Below, in pieces: positions 7,539 through 16,678 of a stretch of 64,000 bases of DNA. Position 1 is the stretch's first letter, and each line of letters starts with the position of its first letter. The notes below the pieces were generated by a model that ran no database searches, was not told the origin of the DNA, and was given only the letters and a program-made list of their open reading frames with translations. This DNA is from an uncultured Mailhella sp. (GTDB lineage Bacteria; Desulfobacterota; Desulfovibrionia; Desulfovibrionales; Desulfovibrionaceae): assembly GCF_944324995.1 (NCBI RefSeq), contig NZ_CALUYL010000010.1, positions 1-64,000 of the forward strand, written 5' to 3'. The position numbers and the translations under genes are program-made.

Positions 7539-8690
7539 CTAGAAGTCGCAGGCTTCCCAGTCCTTGGCCACGGCCTGATAGCCCAGCGCGGCAAGGTCAT
7601 GGGTCATTTCCTGCACGGAACGGTGATCGGAAATGTCGAACTGGCCGGAGTTTTCGGCTTCCACCACGCGGCCGCCCACGGCCGTGGACACGCCCGCCGA
7701 CACGCGGGTGACGCCGATGGGCACGATGTGATTGCGCATGTTCGCGCTCTCGCGGCTCGACACCGTGATGCCGCAGCGCGGCAGGAAGCAGCGCAGCGCG
7801 GTGATGTACTGCACGAACTGGCGGTCGTCCACGCCGTGCTTGACTTCAAAGCTGCCTTCGTGCGGGCACATGCGCGGCACGGACAGGCCGATGTCCACGC
7901 CGGGGAAGTGCTTTTGCAGCCACCAGGCGTGCAGCCCGGTGCAGAAGGCGTCCTGAATGAAGTCGTCGAGACCCATGAGCGCGCCTATGCCCACGCTGTG
8001 CATGCCCGCCTTGGCTGCGCGGGCGGGCGTGTTGAGACGCCACAGAAAGTCGTGCTTGGGCCCTGCCGGATGCAGCCATTCGTACAGTTCGCGGTTGTAG
8101 GTTTCCTGGAACATGGTCATGCTGTCCACTCCGCTTTTGATGAGCATGCGGTATTCGTCCAGCGTGAGGGAATAGACTTCCACGCCCACGGAGGCGAAGC
8201 GGGGCTTGATGCGTTCGGCCACGTCCGCAATGTAGCGGGGCGAGGCGATGTGACGCGCGTCGCCCGTGAGCAGAAGAATATGGCTTATGCCCGCGTCGGC
8301 CAGAGCAAAGGCTTCGGCCGCGGCTTCATCGACCGTGAGGTGGCGGCGCTTCTGATGGTTGTCGGCGTTGAAGCCGCAGTAGCGGCAGTGATTCGTGCAG
8401 ATGTCGGAAACGTAGAGCGGCGAGAAGATGTTGACCGCGCGTCCGAAAAACCGGAGCGTGATTTCGCGGGAGCGCTGAGCCATCTGCTCCAGAAAGGGAG
8501 CCGCAGCCGGGGAAAGCAGCGCCATGAAGTCTTCGGGGCGCAGCACGTCCTTGTCCAGAGCGGCGAGCACGTCGTGCTCCGTGGCTTTGGCGGCCAGTTC
8601 CGCGCGGCGTTCGCGGGGCCATTCGGCCAGACATTCGTCGAAATGCGCCTCTCCCGGCGCAAAGGTATCAGCCAGAACAGGAGTATCCAT
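7539..8690 (-). CDS. thiH: 2-iminoacetate synthase (tyrosine lyase)
   Basis: A 383-residue radical SAM enzyme that cleaves tyrosine to dehydroglycine, the glycine-derived precursor of the thiazole ring in anaerobes. The cluster motif CTNHCRYC (CxxxCxxC) sits in the conserved context SPLYVSDI before it and GFNADN after it. Later segments such as VYSLTLDEY and FQETYNRELYEWLHP also match ThiH. This oxygen-sensitive route, rather than the ThiO glycine oxidase route, fits an anaerobe. It is separated from thiG by an unusual 373-base spacer. Confidence 0.95.
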   Translation of the reverse strand: MDTPVLADTFAPGEAHFDECLAEWPRERRAELAAKATEHDVLAALDKDVLRPEDFMALLSPAAAPFLEQMAQRSREITLRFFGRAVNIFSPLYVSDICTNHCRYCGFNADNHQKRRHLTVDEAAAEAFALADAGISHILLLTGDARHIASPRYIADVAERIKPRFASVGVEVYSLTLDEYRMLIKSGVDSMTMFQETYNRELYEWLHPAGPKHDFLWRLNTPARAAKAGMHSVGIGALMGLDDFIQDAFCTGLHAWWLQKHFPGVDIGLSVPRMCPHEGSFEVKHGVDDRQFVQYITALRCFLPRCGITVSSRESANMRNHIVPIGVTRVSAGVSTAVGGRVVEAENSGQFDISDHRSVQEMTHDLAALGYQAVAKDWEACDF

Positions 8691-9063
8691 AAATTTGAGC
8701 CTTTATTTCAATGTCGGAGGCAGGTTCGGCGGATGTCGAACCTGCTTCGCGCTGCCGCCGTCGCATTGCGCGCGGCAGAGAGAGAATCGGAAAAGCGCCC
8801 GGCAAAGGACGCGCGCGGCGTTCCGGTGCGGGCGGTGAGAGCGTTTTTTTCGGCAATCGCCCGGAGTTTGACATGGCCGGGAGCGGACGCCGACGCCTGC
8901 AAAGGGCGCAGAGCATGCTCCGGCCGGAGAAGGCCGCAGGAGAAGGACTACGGCGTCCGGCGCGGAGCATGGACGCGTCACGGGCTGAGACCGGCTCCGG
9001 CCTGAACGGAGGAGTCTTTTGCCCTGCGGCAGGATTCCCGCATGGGGAACCGCCGCTCTTTTG
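8691..9063 (-). other. Long untranslated spacer inside the thi operon
   Basis: A 373-base gap separates thiG from thiH, whereas the other thi genes are 1 to 9 bases apart. No gene was found in it. It holds a perfect 9-bp hairpin (GCAGGTTCG / CGAACCTGC, 8720-8745) about 30 bases before thiH, with no T tail. A second promoter or processing site for thiHFE is possible. Confidence 0.5.
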
Positions 9064-9834
9064 CTAACGCAGGAAGCCCGTCAGCGGGGAGGAGGCCACG
9101 GCTCCGCCGGAATGCACGGCCCCGGCTCCGGCAAGGAACGCGGTCCGGCCGGCTTCCACGGCGCGGCGGAAGGCGGAGGCCATGGCCACGGGATCGTCGG
9201 AAGAGGCGATGCCGGTATTGACCAGGCAGGCGGCCGCGCCCATTTCCATGGCTTCGCAGGCCTGCGAAGGACGGCCTATGCCGGCGTCCACCACGATGGG
9301 CAGGTCGATTTCTTCAATGAGAATGCCGATCATTTCCCTGGTGCGCAGGCCGCGGTTGGTGCCGATGGGCGAGCCCAGAGGCATGACGGCTGCGGCTCCG
9401 GCGTCCACGCAGGCACGGGCCACGTAGAGATCGGGATTGATGTAGGGCAGCACGGTGAAGCCTTCCTTGACCAGCATTTCCGTGGCCTTGGCGGTTTCGT
9501 AGCCGTCGGGCAGCAGATGCCGGGTGTCGGAAATGACTTCGATTTTGATCCAGTTGCCGCAGCCGGCGGCACGGGCCAGGCGCGCGAGGCGCACGGCTTC
9601 TTCGGCGTTGCGCGCGCCGGAGGTGTTGGGGAGCAGGCGCATGGAGGAGGGAATGTGTCCCATGACTCCGGTACCGCCCTTGTCCACGCGGCGCATGGCC
9701 ACGGTGATGACCTGTGCGGCGCTGGCCTCGCAGACGGCGGGAATGAGGGCGTCGTCGCTGTATTTTCCGGTTCCGATGAAAAGGCGGCTGTCGAGTTCCA
9801 CGCCGCCGATGACGAGCTTGTCGGACTGCTGCAT
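9064..9834 (-). CDS. thiG: Thiazole synthase
   Basis: A 256-residue TIM-barrel enzyme that builds thiazole phosphate from deoxyxylulose phosphate, dehydroglycine and ThiS thiocarboxylate. Recognisable segments are [38 protein letters not shown], the catalytic Lys region [19 protein letters not shown] and [13 protein letters not shown]. The ATG at 9834 follows the thiS stop after one base, and its ribosome binding site GGAGGAGG lies inside the end of thiS, so the two are coupled. Confidence 0.95.
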   Translation of the reverse strand: MQQSDKLVIGGVELDSRLFIGTGKYSDDALIPAVCEASAAQVITVAMRRVDKGGTGVMGHIPSSMRLLPNTSGARNAEEAVRLARLARAAGCGNWIKIEVISDTRHLLPDGYETAKATEMLVKEGFTVLPYINPDLYVARACVDAGAAAVMPLGSPIGTNRGLRTREMIGILIEEIDLPIVVDAGIGRPSQACEAMEMGAAACLVNTGIASSDDPVAMASAFRRAVEAGRTAFLAGAGAVHSGGAVASSPLTGFLR

Positions 9835-9835
9835 G

Positions 9836-10036
9836 TTAACCTCCTCCCACAAAGTGCAGGAGCTCCAGGCTGTCGCCCGGGTTGAGACGTACGGCAGCGA
9901 AGTTGTCTTTGGCAACGATGTCTCGATTGAGCTCGGCGACCACGACGCCGGGGTCGAGCCCGCGTCCGATGATGAAGTCGAGCAGGGTAAGGCCTTCGGT
10001 GATTTCTTCTGTTTCGCCGTTGACGGTGATGCGCAT
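9836..10036 (-). CDS. thiS: Sulfur carrier protein ThiS
   Basis: A 66-residue ubiquitin-like protein that carries sulfur as a C-terminal thiocarboxylate to ThiG. It begins MRITVNGE and ends in FVGGG, the glycine tail that ThiF adenylates. The ATG at 10036 fits the family start and lies directly after the riboswitch expression platform. It is the first gene of the operon. Confidence 0.93.
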   Translation of the reverse strand: MRITVNGETEEITEGLTLLDFIIGRGLDPGVVVAELNRDIVAKDNFAAVRLNPGDSLELLHFVGGG

Positions 10037-10053
10037 GGAAACCTCGCTGGGAT

Positions 10054-10083
10054 AAAAAAAACGTCCACCAAAGGGGCGGACGT
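10054..10083 (-). terminator. Intrinsic terminator forming the TPP riboswitch expression platform
   Basis: On the minus strand a 9-bp stem (10075-10083 with 10061-10069, one G-T pair) is followed by eight T (10054-10061). It sits between the aptamer and thiS, so ligand binding would be expected to favour early termination. A separate GGTTTC/GAAACC hairpin (10086-10103) lies between aptamer and terminator. Confidence 0.85.
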
Positions 10084-10104
10084 GAGGTTTCTGCAACGAA
10101 ACCG

Positions 10105-10189
10105 AGCTTCCCTTCGGCAGTGCTGGCTGCATCAGGTTCCAAGGGTCAGAGGCATTATCCTCTTTCTCAGCCGTGAGGCTCCCCTAGCT
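10105..10189 (-). ncRNA. TPP riboswitch (THI element)
   Basis: Read on the minus strand the segment contains the conserved TPP aptamer blocks: GGGGAGCC, CTGAGA, GACCCTTGGAACCTGAT, GCCAGCA and CGAAGGGAAG. The outer P1 helix is formed by AGCT at both ends. It precedes a T-tailed terminator and thiS, so it should shut the thi operon when thiamine diphosphate is plentiful. Confidence 0.95.
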
Positions 10190-10202
10190 GGTGAACGAAC
10201 TG

Positions 10203-10231
10203 TTTTTAATCCCGGTGATGTTTTTTTGCAA
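10203..10231 (-). promoter_or_regulatory. Candidate promoter of the thi operon
   Basis: On the minus strand TTGCAA (10226-10231) and TAAAAA (10203-10208) are 17 bases apart. They overlap the 3' end of the NhaC-family gene and would start transcription a few bases before the riboswitch P1 helix. Confidence 0.5.
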
Positions 10232-11585
10232 GAAAAAACTGGAATATGGGTCTGGGGCAGGACTGATGCACGCTGCGGGAGCGCAGGGACCAGTAGAGGG
10301 GCACCATCCAGAGATAGAGGGCAAAGGGAATGATGACGGCTCCCTGCTGCAGGGTGAGGCTGCACATGGAAAAGGCGATGCTCCACGGCAGCACGGCGGA
10401 GAGCAGCACCACGCTGTTTTCCAGATACATGGCCATTTCGCGGCGGTTGTGCTGTGCCTGGGCGCAGAGCTGACGGGTGAGGATGATGGAAAGGGTCTGG
10501 TTGCAGGAAAGGCCGGTGGTGAGAAGGCCCACCAGGGCCGTGGCGCGGAAGGCGCCGATGCGTTCGGCGAGCGCTTCGACCATGTGCTCGAAGCTGTCCA
10601 GCAGGCCGGATTTTTCGAACAGGGCGGAGTACGAGGAGGAAATGGCCACGATGGCTGCCACGTTGAGCATGGAGAGCATGCCGCCGCCCTTGAGCATGGC
10701 AAGTTCCGGCAGCGGGGGAAGGTAGCCGAGCGTCATGGCGGAGAGCAGCGTGAGAACGGGCGTTTTCTGAAAGACGAGGGACGCGCCGAAGGCAAGCGCG
10801 ATGCTGACGGCCATGGCGATTTTGACGTTGACGCGCAGCACGCCGAGCACGAGAACGGCCAGGGCCGGAAGCAGCACCCAGAAGTTGAACACGAAGTTTT
10901 CGCGCAGAGCGTCGGTGGCGCCTTCGGGCATGACGTGTTCGGGGCCGAAGAGGGAGAGCAGGGCGTAGCCTGCGCAGGTGAGCAGAAAGGGAGCGGCGCC
11001 GTTGCGCAGCATGCGCTTGAAGTTGCCGTAGATGTCGGTGTGGGTGAGCGCGCAGACGAGCGCGGCGCTGGAGGACATGGGGGAGCAGCGGTCGCCCACG
11101 TACACGCCGCTCAGAATGGCTCCGCCCACGAGCACTTCGTTGAAGCCTGCGGTGTGGGCCATGAGCATGCAGACCACGCCGAGGGTGCTCACGGAGCCGA
11201 AGGCCGTGCCGATGAGCGTGCTCAAAGCGGCGCAGAGCAGAAAGCTCCAGAGCACGAAGAAGGTGGGATTGATGAGCGCCAGGGCCCAGTCGATGAGCAT
11301 GGGAATGGTGCCGCTTATGCGCCAGATGCCCGTGAGCATGCCGATGAGCGTGAATATGACGAGGATGTTGGAAATGCGCCGCACGCCGCGCAGAAGCAGA
11401 CGCAGCACTTCGGGCATGGGAATGCCCGTGCTGCGGGCGTAGCCGCCGAAGCAGAACACGCCGAAGCCGAGGGCCCAGAGAAGAGAACGGCCGGCGGCGA
11501 TGCAGAGGACGAGGCCGCCCACGAAGAGGCCGAGCGTGACGAGCTGGCCGCGGGAGACGCGGCCTGCGGACGAAGAGGAAGACAT
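10206..11585 (-). CDS. NhaC-family Na+/H+ antiporter-like membrane protein
   Basis: A 459-residue integral membrane protein with about eleven hydrophobic segments, related to NhaC, which exchanges protons for sodium or organic ions. Segments such as GTAFGSVSTLGVV, GAILSGVYVGDRCSPMSSSA and GLSCNQTLSIILTRQL are typical of the family. The ATG at 11585 begins MSSSSSAGRV; an upstream extension to 11648 has no support. It ends 16 bases before the TPP riboswitch, but lies upstream of it and so is not controlled by it. It may share a transcript with lpxI, 28 bases upstream. The transported ion is not evident. Confidence 0.82.
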   Translation of the reverse strand: MSSSSSAGRVSRGQLVTLGLFVGGLVLCIAAGRSLLWALGFGVFCFGGYARSTGIPMPEVLRLLLRGVRRISNILVIFTLIGMLTGIWRISGTIPMLIDWALALINPTFFVLWSFLLCAALSTLIGTAFGSVSTLGVVCMLMAHTAGFNEVLVGGAILSGVYVGDRCSPMSSSAALVCALTHTDIYGNFKRMLRNGAAPFLLTCAGYALLSLFGPEHVMPEGATDALRENFVFNFWVLLPALAVLVLGVLRVNVKIAMAVSIALAFGASLVFQKTPVLTLLSAMTLGYLPPLPELAMLKGGGMLSMLNVAAIVAISSSYSALFEKSGLLDSFEHMVEALAERIGAFRATALVGLLTTGLSCNQTLSIILTRQLCAQAQHNRREMAMYLENSVVLLSAVLPWSIAFSMCSLTLQQGAVIIPFALYLWMVPLYWSLRSRSVHQSCPRPIFQFFLAKKHHRD

Positions 11586-11613
11586 GGCGATATCCTGAAG
11601 GTGCGGGGAGGGA

Positions 11614-12429
11614 TCAGGCGAAGTCGTCGGGCAGGGCCACCACGGCAAGACCGTGTTCGTCGGCGAGACGGAGCGCTTCTTCGCGGTCGAAGAACAGCGT
11701 TTTTCCGGCCTGAATGGCCAGAGCGGCGTAATGATGCTCCACCAGATTGCGGATGGTGGACAGGCCCACGGAAGGCAGATCGACGCGTTCGTCCTGTCCG
11801 GGCTTGACCATTTTGATGGCGATGCAGCCTGCGCCGCCGAGTTCTGCGCCGCGCTTCAGGGCGGCGTCCGTGCCTTCGAGGCACTCCACGGCCATGACCA
11901 TGCCTTCGCGCACGACAAGGCACTGACCGATGTCGAAGGAGCCCATGGCGCGGGCGATGGGCCAGCCGTAGCGGATGTCCTTCCATTCGTCGTCGGTGGG
12001 GGCGCGGCGGGTGAGGGTTCCGCCCGGGGCGCGCAGTCCCGGCGCGAGATCCACGGCGGCCACCACGTGAATGCCGTCCTTTTCTATGTCGGCCATGATG
12101 GCGCGCAGAAGAGCGTCGTCGCCTTTTTTCTTCAGGGAGAAGAGGAGCTTTGCGGCGCGCCAGTCGGGGCGGAACTCGAGCGCCTTGGGCTTGCTGATGG
12201 AACCGGCCATGCACACGCGCGAGACGCTGTGCTCCTTGAAGAAGCCGATCATGCGGCTGAGCTGGCCCAGATGGAGCAGTTCAAACACGTCGGCGCACTC
12301 GGCGGTGGCGGGATCGGTATGCCCCTGAAATCCGCAGACGACCACGCCGAGCCCTGCGGCGCGGGCCTCCTGTGCCACAAGGCGGGGAAACTGGCCGCCG
12401 CCCGCGATGATGCCGATATTCTCTGCCAT
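11614..12429 (-). CDS. lpxI: UDP-2,3-diacylglucosamine pyrophosphatase LpxI
   Basis: A 271-residue protein of the LpxI (DUF1009) family, which hydrolyses UDP-2,3-diacylglucosamine to lipid X in lipid A synthesis. It replaces LpxH in many deltaproteobacteria. Typical segments are GIIAGGGQFPRLVA at the start, RVCMAGSISKP, GTDAALKRGA and KPGQDERVDLPSVG. The start MAENIG at 12429 fits the family; an in-frame extension to 12474 is unneeded. No other lpx gene is near, and its only operon partner is the NhaC-family antiporter. Confidence 0.92.
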   Translation of the reverse strand: MAENIGIIAGGGQFPRLVAQEARAAGLGVVVCGFQGHTDPATAECADVFELLHLGQLSRMIGFFKEHSVSRVCMAGSISKPKALEFRPDWRAAKLLFSLKKKGDDALLRAIMADIEKDGIHVVAAVDLAPGLRAPGGTLTRRAPTDDEWKDIRYGWPIARAMGSFDIGQCLVVREGMVMAVECLEGTDAALKRGAELGGAGCIAIKMVKPGQDERVDLPSVGLSTIRNLVEHHYAALAIQAGKTLFFDREEALRLADEHGLAVVALPDDFA

Positions 12430-12735
12430 GACAACTCCGAATAAAGAAAAAAATCGGAAGCAGTATAAGCGCATCTTTCGAGCTTCGCAACCGCGGCGCG
12501 GCTCCTTCCGGGCATTTTTCCGCGGCGCAGAGCGCAGAAAAAGCTCGCCGCGCGTCGTCGGGCGGCCATATCGGCGCTTGCCCTCCGGTCATTATCCTTG
12601 TATAAATGGGGCTCTTCCAGAAATGTCCGGGAACAGCCCCGCGCCGCAGGCCGGGGCGGAGCCGCGGATTTGCTGCGGCCTTTTGCACGAAAGGCGCGCA
12701 TGACGGCCGGAACGTCGGCCATGAAAGGTTTTGCC
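12430..12735. other. Divergent region between lpxI and the aconitase gene
   Basis: A 306-base gap with a good candidate promoter for the aconitase gene (12578-12606). No further gene or structured RNA was seen. Confidence 0.45.
12578..12606 (+). promoter_or_regulatory. Candidate promoter of the aconitase gene
   Basis: TTGCCC (12578-12583) and TATAAA (12601-12606) are separated by exactly 17 bases, placing a start near 12613 and a leader of about 120 bases. Confidence 0.55.
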
Positions 12736-14676
12736 ATGAATATTGCTCACAAGATCATCAGCGCCCACCTCGTGGAAGGGGACATGGTTCCCGGAAAGGA
12801 GATCGGCCTTCGCGTGGATCAGACGCTCACCCAGGACGCCACCGGCACCATGGCCTGGCTTCAGTTCGAAGCCCTCGGCCTGCCTTCCGTCCGCACCGAA
12901 CTTTCGGTGAGCTACGTGGATCACAATACCCTGCAGATGGGGTTCCGCAATCCTGACGACCACCGCTTCCTGCGCACGTCTGCGCAGCATTTCGGCGCGG
13001 TGTATTCCGCTCCCGGCTCCGGCATCTGCCATCAGCTGCATCTGGAAAACTTCGCCCGTCCCGGACGCGTTCTTCTCGGTTCCGACAGCCACACTCCCAA
13101 CGCCGGCGGCATGGGCTGCCTCGCCATGGGCGCGGGCGGTCTTTCCGTGGCGCTCGCCATGGCCGGAGAACCCTACAGCATTCCCATGCCCAAGGTGGTG
13201 AAGGTGTGGCTTACCGGCCGTCTCACCGGCTGGGCGCAGGCCAAGGACGTCATTTTGCACATGCTCTCCCGCCTGAGCGTGAAGGGCGGCGTGGGTCGCA
13301 TTTTTGAATACTGCGGCCCCGGCGTGAGCACGCTTTCCGTGCCGGAACGCGCCACCATCACCAACATGGGCGCGGAACTCGGAGCCACGGGCTCCCTGTT
13401 CCCCTCCGACGAGCGCACCCGCGAATTTCTCCGTCAGATGGGCCGCGAGCAGGACTGGGAACCTCTCTATGCCGACGAGGGCTCGCAGTACGACGAGGAA
13501 ATGGAAGTGGATCTTTCCTCCATCGTGCCTCTGGCGGCGCGTCCGCACATGCCCGACAACGTGGTTCCCGTGGCGGAACTGGCCGGGCTGCACGTGGATC
13601 AGGTGGCCATGGGCTCCTGCACGAACTCTTCCTACGCCGATCTGCATCTGGTGGCCGAAACCCTGCGCGGACGCCGCGTCTGCCCCGAAACGGATACCTG
13701 CATGGCTCCCGGCTCGCGTCAGGTGCTGGCCATGCTCACGGAAGAAGGCTCGCTCGCCTCGCTTCTGGAAAGCGGCGTGAGACTGCTGGAATGCGCCTGC
13801 GGTCCGTGCATAGGCATGGGCAGCTCGCCCGTGTCCGGCGGCGTTTCGGTGCGCACCTTCAACCGCAACTTTGAAGGCCGCAGCGGCACCCGCGACGCGC
13901 AGGTGTATCTGGTGAGCCCGGTCACGGCGGCGCAGTGCGCCATCCACGGCTGCTTCACCGATCCCGCCACCTGGGGAGAAGCTCCCGCGCATCCCGATTT
14001 CCCCGCCCGCGTGCCGGACGGCCGTCATCATTTCCTGTTCCCCGCCGCCACGGAAGAAGAACGCGCGAAGGTGGAAATTCTGCGCGGACCCAACATCGTG
14101 GCGCTCGAAACCTTTGAAGCGCTTCCCGCGGAACTTTCCGGCGAAGTCACCCTCAAGGTGGGCGACGGCATCACCACCGACCACATCATGCCCGCGGGCG
14201 CGGAAATCACCGCGCTGCGCTCCAACGTTCCTGCCATTTCCCGCTATGTGTTCAGCCGCACCGACGAAGGCTTCGTGGCCCGTCAGGACGGCGTGAAGGC
14301 CGCGGGCAGGGCCGGCGTCATCGTGGCCGGGGAAAACTACGGACAGGGCTCCAGCCGCGAACATGCGGCGCTGGCCCCGCGTCATCTCGGCGTGCGCGCC
14401 GTGCTGGCCAAGTCCTTTGCCCGCATTCATCGCGCCAATCTCATCAACTTCGGCATCCTTCCGCTCATTTTCGTGGACGGCGCCGACTACGACCGCATGG
14501 CGCTCGGCAACGGCGTTACGCTCGACGCTTCTTCCATGACCGCCGGCGGAGAAGCCGTGCTCAAGGTGGAAGGCGTGGGCGACGTGCGCGTCCGCAACGA
14601 CCTTTCCGACAAGGAATGGGCCGTGCTCAAGGTCGGCGGCCTGCTCAACGCCGTGCGCGCCCGCCGCGCCGGATAA
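12736..14676 (+). CDS. Aconitate hydratase (short bacterial type)
   Basis: A 646-residue Fe-S enzyme converting citrate to isocitrate. The 4Fe-4S ligands are visible in GSCTNSS and CGPCIGMG. The swivel domain has GDGITTDHIMPAG, GENYGQGSSREHAAL and FARIHRANLINFGILPL. At about 650 residues it belongs to the shorter aconitase type found in deltaproteobacteria and clostridia rather than the 890-residue AcnA. The start MNIAHKI at 12736 was chosen; ATGs at 12700 and 12721 are in frame. It lies upstream of ppiD without a terminator between them. Confidence 0.9.
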   Translation: MNIAHKIISAHLVEGDMVPGKEIGLRVDQTLTQDATGTMAWLQFEALGLPSVRTELSVSYVDHNTLQMGFRNPDDHRFLRTSAQHFGAVYSAPGSGICHQLHLENFARPGRVLLGSDSHTPNAGGMGCLAMGAGGLSVALAMAGEPYSIPMPKVVKVWLTGRLTGWAQAKDVILHMLSRLSVKGGVGRIFEYCGPGVSTLSVPERATITNMGAELGATGSLFPSDERTREFLRQMGREQDWEPLYADEGSQYDEEMEVDLSSIVPLAARPHMPDNVVPVAELAGLHVDQVAMGSCTNSSYADLHLVAETLRGRRVCPETDTCMAPGSRQVLAMLTEEGSLASLLESGVRLLECACGPCIGMGSSPVSGGVSVRTFNRNFEGRSGTRDAQVYLVSPVTAAQCAIHGCFTDPATWGEAPAHPDFPARVPDGRHHFLFPAATEEERAKVEILRGPNIVALETFEALPAELSGEVTLKVGDGITTDHIMPAGAEITALRSNVPAISRYVFSRTDEGFVARQDGVKAAGRAGVIVAGENYGQGSSREHAALAPRHLGVRAVLAKSFARIHRANLINFGILPLIFVDGADYDRMALGNGVTLDASSMTAGGEAVLKVEGVGDVRVRNDLSDKEWAVLKVGGLLNAVRARRAG

Positions 14677-14740
14677 CGGGAATCATATCGGGCCGTCCGC
14701 GGCTGCGTAACATCAATACAACAATAAGCAAGGAGTCGTC

Positions 14741-16639
14741 ATGCTGGACGGCATCAGAGCCAATGCCCAGTCGTGGGGCGTAAAGCTGGCTTTCGGCATC
14801 ATCATTGTGGTCTTTGTGTTCTGGGGCATCGGATCCTACTCCGGTCCCAAGGGACTGGTGGCTTCCGTCAACGGCCGGAACATCACCGAGGTGGAGTTTC
14901 AGCGCGCCTACGCCATGATGGAAGACAACGTGCGCCGTTCCATTCCGAACGTCACGTCGGAAATGCTGGAAAGCTTCCAGCTCGAACAGCGCGTGCTGCA
15001 GTCCCTCATGCAGGAAAAGCTCATTGAGGACGAGGCCGAACGCGCCGGTCTGACCATCAGCCCCTACGAGCTGCGCGCCGCGCTCGAACAGCTTCCCTTC
15101 TTCCAGAAGGACGGCAAATTCGACGCCGACACCTACCGCGAAGTGCTGAGCAAGAACCACATCACGCCCCGCCAGTTTGAAACGGATCAGGCGAAGTCCA
15201 TGCTTCCGGCCAAGCTTCAGCGCCTGGTGACGGCGGGCGCCTACGTGGATCCTTCCGCGGTGAAGGCCATCTTCGACTACGCCGCCGAACGCCGCCGCGT
15301 GGACTACATTCTGTTCCCGGCCTCGGCGCACATGGACAAGGCCGCGCCTTCCGACGAAGAAGTCGCCAAGACCTACGAGGCGCAGAGCGCGAACTTCACG
15401 GTGCCGCCGAGCGTGAACGTGGAGTTCATCCGCCTCGATCCCGCCGTCATGGGCGATCCCGCCTCCATTTCCGACGCTGATCTTCGCGCCGCCTACGACG
15501 CCCGCAAGAACCAGTTTACGGAAGAAGAAAAGATTCATGCCCGTCACATTCTCGTGCGCGTGCCCGCGAACGCTCCCGAAGCCGACGTGAAGAAGGCCGA
15601 AGAGCAGATCAAGGCGCTTGAGGCCCGCATCCGCGGCGGCGAGGACTTCGCCGAAGTGGCCAGGAGCGGTCAGGACGGCACGGCGGAGCAGGGCGGCGAT
15701 CTCGGCTGGTTCACCGCCGGTCAGATGGTGCCCGAGTTCTCCAAGGCCGCGTTTGCCCTGAAGGACGGCGAAGTGTCCGCCCCCGTGCGCACGCAGTTCG
15801 GCTTCCATCTTATTAAGAAGGAAGAGCACAAGCCCGCCGTGACCCACAGCTTCGACGAAGTGAAGGACAGCCTGCGCACCCAGCTCGCCACCGAAGCCGC
15901 CGGCCGCGGTCTGGAAGAGAAGGCCGACGTCGTTCTGGCGCAGGCGCTGGCCGGCAAGAGCATGGACGAAGCCGCCAGGGCCGCGTCCGTGGCGGCCGTG
16001 AAGGCCGAAAGCACCGGACTCATTTCCGCCGAGGAACTGGGCCAGAAGCTCGACATCCGCGATTCCGACGTGCAGACCATTCTTGCCGCCGCGTCGGGTA
16101 CGGTGCTGGATTCCGCCGTGCCGTCCGGCAACGCGCTCCTGGTGGTGAAGGTGCTGGAAAGCAAGCCGCAGAGCGTGAAGCCTCTGGAAGAAGTGCGTCC
16201 CCTCATCGTGGAATTCCTCACCCGTCAGAAGGCCGCGGAAATGGCCATGGACGACGCCCGCAAGGCCCGTGCCGCCTTCCAGAACGGCAAGCCCGCCGAA
16301 GGCGCGGAAATCAAGACTTCCGAACCCTTCGGCCGCGACGGCAACATCGCCGATCTCATTGCCGATCCGGCGCTTGCGCAGGCCGCCTTCGCCGTGCCGC
16401 AGGTTTCCGACGCGTGGCTCAACGACCCGTATCGCGTGCAGGACGGCGCCGTGCTGGCGCGCGTGTCCGCCATCGAGGCTCCTTCGGAAGATGAATGGAA
16501 GGCCGCCGCGCAGGACATGCAGGCCCGCATGACGAACGACCGGGCGAATCTGGTGTATCAGGTCTATCTGACCCAGCTCGGCTCGCAGGCCAAGGTGAAG
16601 ATGTACAATTCGCCGCTCCTGGCCAAGACGAACAAGTAA
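14741..16639 (+). CDS. ppiD: PpiD-like periplasmic chaperone / peptidyl-prolyl isomerase
   Basis: A 632-residue inner-membrane-anchored folding factor facing the periplasm. One N-terminal membrane helix lies at about 15-33, followed by a SurA-type chaperone region (about 40-190) with EFQRAYAMM. A parvulin domain starts at about 265 with IHARHILVR and includes QGGDLGWFTAGQMVPEF, with FGFHLIKK near its end. A further C-terminal region follows. AAGGAG precedes the ATG by 7 bases. Length matches PpiD. It probably assists folding of newly exported proteins. A strong terminator follows. Confidence 0.92.
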   Translation: MLDGIRANAQSWGVKLAFGIIIVVFVFWGIGSYSGPKGLVASVNGRNITEVEFQRAYAMMEDNVRRSIPNVTSEMLESFQLEQRVLQSLMQEKLIEDEAERAGLTISPYELRAALEQLPFFQKDGKFDADTYREVLSKNHITPRQFETDQAKSMLPAKLQRLVTAGAYVDPSAVKAIFDYAAERRRVDYILFPASAHMDKAAPSDEEVAKTYEAQSANFTVPPSVNVEFIRLDPAVMGDPASISDADLRAAYDARKNQFTEEEKIHARHILVRVPANAPEADVKKAEEQIKALEARIRGGEDFAEVARSGQDGTAEQGGDLGWFTAGQMVPEFSKAAFALKDGEVSAPVRTQFGFHLIKKEEHKPAVTHSFDEVKDSLRTQLATEAAGRGLEEKADVVLAQALAGKSMDEAARAASVAAVKAESTGLISAEELGQKLDIRDSDVQTILAAASGTVLDSAVPSGNALLVVKVLESKPQSVKPLEEVRPLIVEFLTRQKAAEMAMDDARKARAAFQNGKPAEGAEIKTSEPFGRDGNIADLIADPALAQAAFAVPQVSDAWLNDPYRVQDGAVLARVSAIEAPSEDEWKAAAQDMQARMTNDRANLVYQVYLTQLGSQAKVKMYNSPLLAKTNK

Positions 16640-16644
16640 GCTTC

Positions 16645-16678
16645 GGGCCGGAACGAAATTCTCGTTCCGGCCCTTTTG
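16645..16678 (+). terminator. Terminator after ppiD
   Basis: A perfect 12-bp stem (16645-16656 with 16662-16673) followed by TTTTGCTTTTT, starting 5 bases past the stop codon. Confidence 0.92.
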
